Source: Bacillota bacterium
GTDB taxonomy: Bacteria; Bacillota; Clostridia; Lachnospirales; Cellulosilyticaceae
NCBI GenBank assembly: GCA_023410675.1
Contig: JAEYPM010000077.1
Span: 30,469 to 94,468 of the forward strand
DNA: 64,000 bases
Direction of reading: 5' to 3'
Part shown: positions 60,800 to 64,000 of the stretch, in pieces
Position numbering within the stretch: the stretch's first letter is position 1
Layout: the number at the start of each line of letters is the position of its first letter
Program-made: the position numbers and the translations under genes
The notes under the pieces: generated by a model
What the model saw: the letters and a program-made list of their open reading frames with translations, nothing else
Databases searched by the model: none
What the model was told of the DNA's origin: nothing

Positions 60800-61912
60800 T
60801 TAACTGTCCTTTCCCTTCTTTCCATAACATCTTAATGAATACTTGGTATCGCACATAATAGCACACCGGTTACAGTTTGTGCATTGTGAAATGTAGTATG
60901 GATTTTCCTTAAGTTTTAATAGGAAGTCTTCTTCGCAAATAAATGGTCTACATAAACTAATAAAATCCATCCCACAACGATTAATCTCTTCCCCTTTCCT
61001 AAAACCGCCCACTGCAATAATAGGAATGTTTGTGTACCTTTTAGCAAGTTTTGCATATTTAAGATTATACATAGGTGTATACTTTTTAATCTTAAATACT
61101 TCTAAAGGTAAACTAAGAATTATCCCCAAAGTACTTTTATTTCTATAGATAGGATTATAGTTAAGCACTTCTTTTATAGGGATTTTGCCACGAAAAATAT
61201 TAAGGGCTACATCCATGGTTCCATAACTTACTTCAATAGCATCAACCTTAGCTCTATCTAAAAAACGAATTAAATCTATAAACTGATTTTCTGTATACTT
61301 TTCAATGTCTACACCCCAGCTTACTTTTACCCATACAGGAAAATCATTGCATTTTTCCCTAATCCTTTGGATGATTCTTTCAAGAAATAATGTTCCTTCT
61401 CCATACTCATCTTTTCTATTATTGATTGAAGGGAGTAAAAATTGATGAATGAGGTATCCATGGGCTGCGTGAAGTTGCACTCCATCAAACCCAGCAAGCT
61501 TTGCATATAAGGCTGCATTAGAAAACTCCCCTATGATTTCATTAATCTCATCTATTGTTAAGGTGTGTGGCTGTGTATTAAAATAACCTGATTTTTTGCT
61601 TGATACACCAATCACTTCATAGCCCGTATTCCATGTTTGTCTTCCTGTATGAGCAAGCTGAGCTATAATTTTTGAGCCATACTGATGCACACTATCTGTA
61701 ATCTCCTTATAGGCTTGTACTTTTCTTATTTCATCCATGCCTGCTTGCCCTATTTGCATAGCACGTCCCTTGTTTGATATGTACATAAACCCTGTGATGA
61801 GCGTTTTTACTTCATTTTTGGCAAGTCTTTCATAAAGCTTTTTATAGGTCTTTGTTGGATAACCCTCTTGATCTGCCATTCCCTCAAAGGTTGCTGATCG
61901 AATAATTTCCAT
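60800..61912 (-). CDS. Old Yellow Enzyme-type Fe-S flavoenzyme (ene-reductase domain)
   Basis: A 370-residue FMN TIM-barrel of the OYE/NADH:flavin oxidoreductase family. Marks are IAQLAHTGRQT (about 75-85), DGVQLHAAHGYLIHQFLLPS (about 143-162) and SLCRPFICEEDFL. The C-terminal CTNCNRCAIMC...C matches the [4Fe-4S] motif of 2,4-dienoyl-CoA/2-enoate reductases, but the protein ends before the second FAD/NADH domain those have. It should reduce an activated C=C bond and needs an external electron donor. Its gene overlaps UbiA by 29 bases and has AAAGGAGGT. Confidence 0.9.
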   Translation of the reverse strand: MEIIRSATFEGMADQEGYPTKTYKKLYERLAKNEVKTLITGFMYISNKGRAMQIGQAGMDEIRKVQAYKEITDSVHQYGSKIIAQLAHTGRQTWNTGYEVIGVSSKKSGYFNTQPHTLTIDEINEIIGEFSNAALYAKLAGFDGVQLHAAHGYLIHQFLLPSINNRKDEYGEGTLFLERIIQRIREKCNDFPVWVKVSWGVDIEKYTENQFIDLIRFLDRAKVDAIEVSYGTMDVALNIFRGKIPIKEVLNYNPIYRNKSTLGIILSLPLEVFKIKKYTPMYNLKYAKLAKRYTNIPIIAVGGFRKGEEINRCGMDFISLCRPFICEEDFLLKLKENPYYISQCTNCNRCAIMCDTKYSLRCYGKKGKDS

Positions 61913-62909
61913 CCGGCACCTCCTTTGGCATTTCTTTATCTATCTTATGTAAGCCAAACAAGAATCCTATAAATATATAAGTTATTAAATAGAGTATTAA
62001 TCCGAGTCTTGAGTCATAGAGTGCAATCAAAGCTGCCTGCCCACAAGCACAAGCCCTAAAATTGGTTACCAGTGAATAATAGGTTTTATTTCCAACAGGG
62101 TCCCTATAATATAAAACACCTGTCCATACCTGCAAAAAAAGGGTCAGAAATGCTAAAATCCAAAAAGCAACATCTGTCCCTGTAGTAAATGATCCAATGC
62201 TATATAATGTCCCAAAAGCTGCTGCTGGCAAAATTGATATCCCTAAGCCAATCCATTTTCCAACTGTTATTCCATATTTGACTACAATCGTTTTCTTTCC
62301 TGCCTTCTTGTCTCCCTCATAATCTTTAAAATATGTGTAGTAGGTCATCACACTATTAATGAGACAGATTAGAAATAATATAGCTAAGAAGTCTTTAGAA
62401 TATAAATACAGCCCGCTTCCTCCAGAGGCTAAATACCCATAAACTGTGCAGTTACTTATCATCACCCCAAAAACAATATTACCGAGTACGCCATAGCCTT
62501 TAGCATACTCATAGACGACATTTAAAAGAACACCTAAAACAAGTGGAACAATGGCTATAGGCTGCAAGTAAAAATAAGTTATAATACCTACCCCTATTAA
62601 AAGTAAAGTTGAGACTAAAAGAGCTACCCTTGCATTTAATTCTCCTGTCACCATAAGTCTATTAGGTGCATTGATTCTATCTTCCTTAAGTCCTAAGTAG
62701 TCATTAAATATTTGATTAATTCCCCAACTGAAGAATAGTAATATCAAAACAATTATTTTCTTTTGGAATTCCAAACGCTCATGCATTAAAGGCATATTGG
62801 TTTTAGTTATATACTCATAAAATGCTACACCAACCCACCCTGCTATCCCTGTCACAAAAGCATAATAGAGCCTCATGGATTTAATATAGGCCTTAATAAA
62901 TTTTAACAT
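61884..62909 (-). CDS. UbiA-family prenyltransferase
   Basis: A 341-residue membrane prenyltransferase with about eight helices. The first Asp-rich site is NQIFNDYLGLKEDRINAPNR (about 66-85), with one Asp of NDxxDxxxD changed, and the second is FKDYEGDKKAGKKTI (about 197-211). UbiA enzymes transfer a polyprenyl chain to an aromatic, a sugar or a glycerol-type acceptor. No quinone genes are nearby. It is the first gene of the cluster with AAGGTG before the ATG, and overlaps the flavoenzyme gene. Confidence 0.88.
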   Translation of the reverse strand: MLKFIKAYIKSMRLYYAFVTGIAGWVGVAFYEYITKTNMPLMHERLEFQKKIIVLILLFFSWGINQIFNDYLGLKEDRINAPNRLMVTGELNARVALLVSTLLLIGVGIITYFYLQPIAIVPLVLGVLLNVVYEYAKGYGVLGNIVFGVMISNCTVYGYLASGGSGLYLYSKDFLAILFLICLINSVMTYYTYFKDYEGDKKAGKKTIVVKYGITVGKWIGLGISILPAAAFGTLYSIGSFTTGTDVAFWILAFLTLFLQVWTGVLYYRDPVGNKTYYSLVTNFRACACGQAALIALYDSRLGLILYLITYIFIGFLFGLHKIDKEMPKEVPDGNYSISNL

Positions 62910-62958
62910 CTAAGCGTCACCTTCTTTTATTTTCATTCATGGATATACTGCTTTATAT

Positions 62959-63060
62959 TTAGTCTAATAATTCTTTAAGATACCTTGTGATATAGTCATA
63001 TTCTGATGAAGAACAAATCTTCCTATTATCTTTAGGTCCCATAAAACGCAACCTAATGAG
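62959..63060 (-). pseudogene. 3' remnant of a second XRE regulator gene
   Basis: On the minus strand this reads KDNRKICSSSEYDYITRYL and ends KELLD plus stop, which matches NNRKICSSSEYDYITRRL at the C-terminus of the intact regulator at 63308-63772. Upstream the frame breaks. With the matching promoter at 63133-63184, this is a duplicated copy of the regulator gene whose middle has been deleted. Confidence 0.85.
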
Positions 63061-63132
63061 TCAGTCCCGAAAGCAAAAAATTTTACTAATAACCCTTTTA
63101 AAGCAATTAAGACAACTTTTCTGCTCTTTCAA

Positions 63133-63184
63133 TGACATATCGCCACTTATAGTGTAATATTACACTTTAAGTGGCGATATGTCA
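63133..63184. promoter_or_regulatory. 52-bp palindromic promoter/operator ahead of the cluster
   Basis: The 17-bp arms 63133-63149 and 63168-63184 are reverse complements around AGTGTAATATTACACT (63151-63166). On the minus strand TTGACA (63180-63185) and TAATAT (63157-63162) are 17 bases apart, a near-ideal sigma-A promoter facing the UbiA cluster. The + strand has ATGACA and TAATAT at the same spacing. The AGTGTAAT dyad overlaps the -10 and recurs at the intact regulator's promoter. Confidence 0.85.
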
Positions 63185-63307
63185 ATAGCTTACTTTATAT
63201 TATTGTCTCTATTAACTATTATTAACTGACTTTCTAAAATGTTTTTTGATCAAAAAATTTTCTAATGCGATATAGTATATGTCATCACAGTGCTCATAAA
63301 GGTAAAT

Positions 63308-63772
63308 TTATTCACTTTTCTGTTCTTCCAGCAGCTCATTCAAACGTCTTGTAATGTAATCATATTCTGATGAAGAACAAATTTTCCTGTTATTTTTGTC
63401 CAAAATCCTATACCATCTGCTTATAATGTTTTGCTGTATCCTGTATTCCTCTTCTTTTAACACATCTTGCCACCATATAATTCCTCCTAAGGTTTTTTCA
63501 TATTCTATATGGCTTTTATCAAAAGCAAGAGACTGAATAATAGATTCCATCTCTCCTCCAAAGAGAGAATTTAAAATCTGACTATTAGCAAAAATCATGC
63601 ACACTGCAACTGCACAGGTCCATCCCATACTAATACGTCCTTTTTCTACCTCTATCAATGTCTTTTTAGATATACCTAACATTTCTGCCATCTTATCCTG
63701 AGTGAAGTTACTTTCTGTTCTAATGAGCTTTATTTTTTTATCCATAATGTCAGTAAATTCTTTTCTATTCAT
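63308..63772 (-). CDS. XRE-family helix-turn-helix regulator
   Basis: A 154-residue regulator. The N-terminal HTH is NFTQDKMAEMLGISKKTL (about 23-40), followed by IEVEKGR. The C-terminal half (about 65-154) is unlike standard partner domains: WWQDVLKEEEYRIQQNIISR and NRKICSSSEYDYITRRLNEL. AAGGAG precedes the ATG. It lies upstream of the lipid-like cluster on the same strand, and its own promoter has the same AGTGTAAT dyad as the cluster promoter, so it probably represses both. Confidence 0.85.
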   Translation of the reverse strand: MNRKEFTDIMDKKIKLIRTESNFTQDKMAEMLGISKKTLIEVEKGRISMGWTCAVAVCMIFANSQILNSLFGGEMESIIQSLAFDKSHIEYEKTLGGIIWWQDVLKEEEYRIQQNIISRWYRILDKNNRKICSSSEYDYITRRLNELLEEQKSE

Positions 63773-63794
63773 TTTATCACTCCTTATTACTCAT

Positions 63795-63830
63795 AGTGTA
63801 ATCTTACACTTTAAGTGTGCAATATGTCAA
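63795..63830 (-). promoter_or_regulatory. promoter and operator of the XRE gene
   Basis: TTGACA (63825-63830) and TAAGAT (63801-63806) are 18 bases apart on the minus strand. AGTGTAATCTTACACT (63795-63810) overlaps the -10 and is a 7-bp dyad like the one at 63151-63166. Flanking bases (TTTAAGTG, ATATGTCAATA) are also shared, which shows a duplication. Confidence 0.85.
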
Positions 63831-63961
63831 TAACTTGCTTTATTTTCATTCTTTCTTACTTTTTTCAAAAGAACATGTGAACCACAAATGAAAATGTCCC
63901 ATTTATTCCAATTTCCTTGTTGACAACGAGCCTCTAGCCCTTAGGAAACCCAAATTATGCT

Positions 63962-63996
63962 CATATGGCAAGAAACCTTGTAAGTACAGCCATATG
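63962..63996. other. inverted repeat at the window edge
   Basis: CATATGGC (63962-63969) and GCCATATG (63989-63996) form a hairpin of 8 bp with a 19-nt loop. No gene is visible after the XRE promoter (63831-64000), so it may belong to a feature outside the window. Confidence 0.35.
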
Positions 63997-64000
63997 GCAT

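Noticed and set aside
1..64000. tRNA or rRNA genes, insertion sequences, prophage
   Set aside because: No tRNA-like CCA-ending cloverleaf, rRNA stretch, transposase or phage protein was found by reading.

Overview
The window is AT-rich DNA from a low-GC Firmicute, most likely an anaerobic clostridium of the Lachnospirales (Cellulosilyticum-like, on gene content only). Supporting signs are strong AGGAGG ribosome-binding sites, lysine 2,3-aminomutase, DUF1540 and HD-GYP proteins, a TPP riboswitch, mannan-processing enzymes and many Rho-independent terminators. I see no tRNA or rRNA genes, no insertion sequence, phage module or CRISPR array.

Layout. 1-6.9 kb holds housekeeping and orphan genes: the end of a MORN-repeat protein, a YkvI-type transporter, a tiny Cys-rich protein, an HD-GYP phosphodiesterase, a CoA-binding protein, a MATE exporter and UppP. 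6.9-10 kb is a thiamine-precursor ABC transporter (ThiXYZ-like) with a thiamine-binding protein, behind a TPP riboswitch and terminator. 10-19 kb holds a large methyltransferase fusion, a DUF421 protein, a chemoreceptor with repeated DxxTxAT motifs, a DUF1540 protein and a subtilase-like protein that has lost its catalytic residues. 19.7-24 kb has a GH26 mannanase, a GH130 phosphorylase and a duplicated secreted propeller protein. 24.3-31 kb has ZupT, a nitroreductase, YjbQ, panB-panC-panD behind an attenuator-like leader, and ablA-ablB (N-epsilon-acetyl-beta-lysine osmolyte synthesis) behind a second structured leader. 31.4-39.5 kb has a PadR/HAAS-type pair under a palindromic operator, a membrane-bound LuxR regulator, a MacB-like ABC transporter, a lipoprotein and an AraC regulator. 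39.9-45 kb is a complete rhamnose/AI-2-type sugar ABC transporter. 45-52.5 kb has an Hsp70 (HscC-like) and J-TPR pair, several gene remnants, and an SH3-NlpC/P60 hydrolase interrupted by one in-frame stop.

The most unusual region is 52.5-62.9 kb. It is a run of eleven same-strand genes, several overlapping: UbiA prenyltransferase, Old Yellow Enzyme-like Fe-S flavoenzyme, two small membrane proteins, acyl carrier protein, alpha-oxoamine synthase, DAG-kinase-like lipid kinase, ThiL/AIR-synthase-like protein, beta-ketoacyl synthase, extended SDR, and radical SAM-SPASM protein. The ACP, oxoamine synthase, SDR and lipid kinase resemble in kind the genes that make and phosphorylate sphingoid lipids in some Gram-negative bacteria. 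I therefore infer an undescribed amino-lipid or prenyl-lipid pathway. Upstream is an XRE regulator and a decayed second copy of it that retains the promoter and operator, which suggests how the cluster is switched on.

Small decayed genes (methyltransferase, TPR, beta-sandwich protein, XRE copy, an unknown) lie between the intact operons from 45 kb onward.
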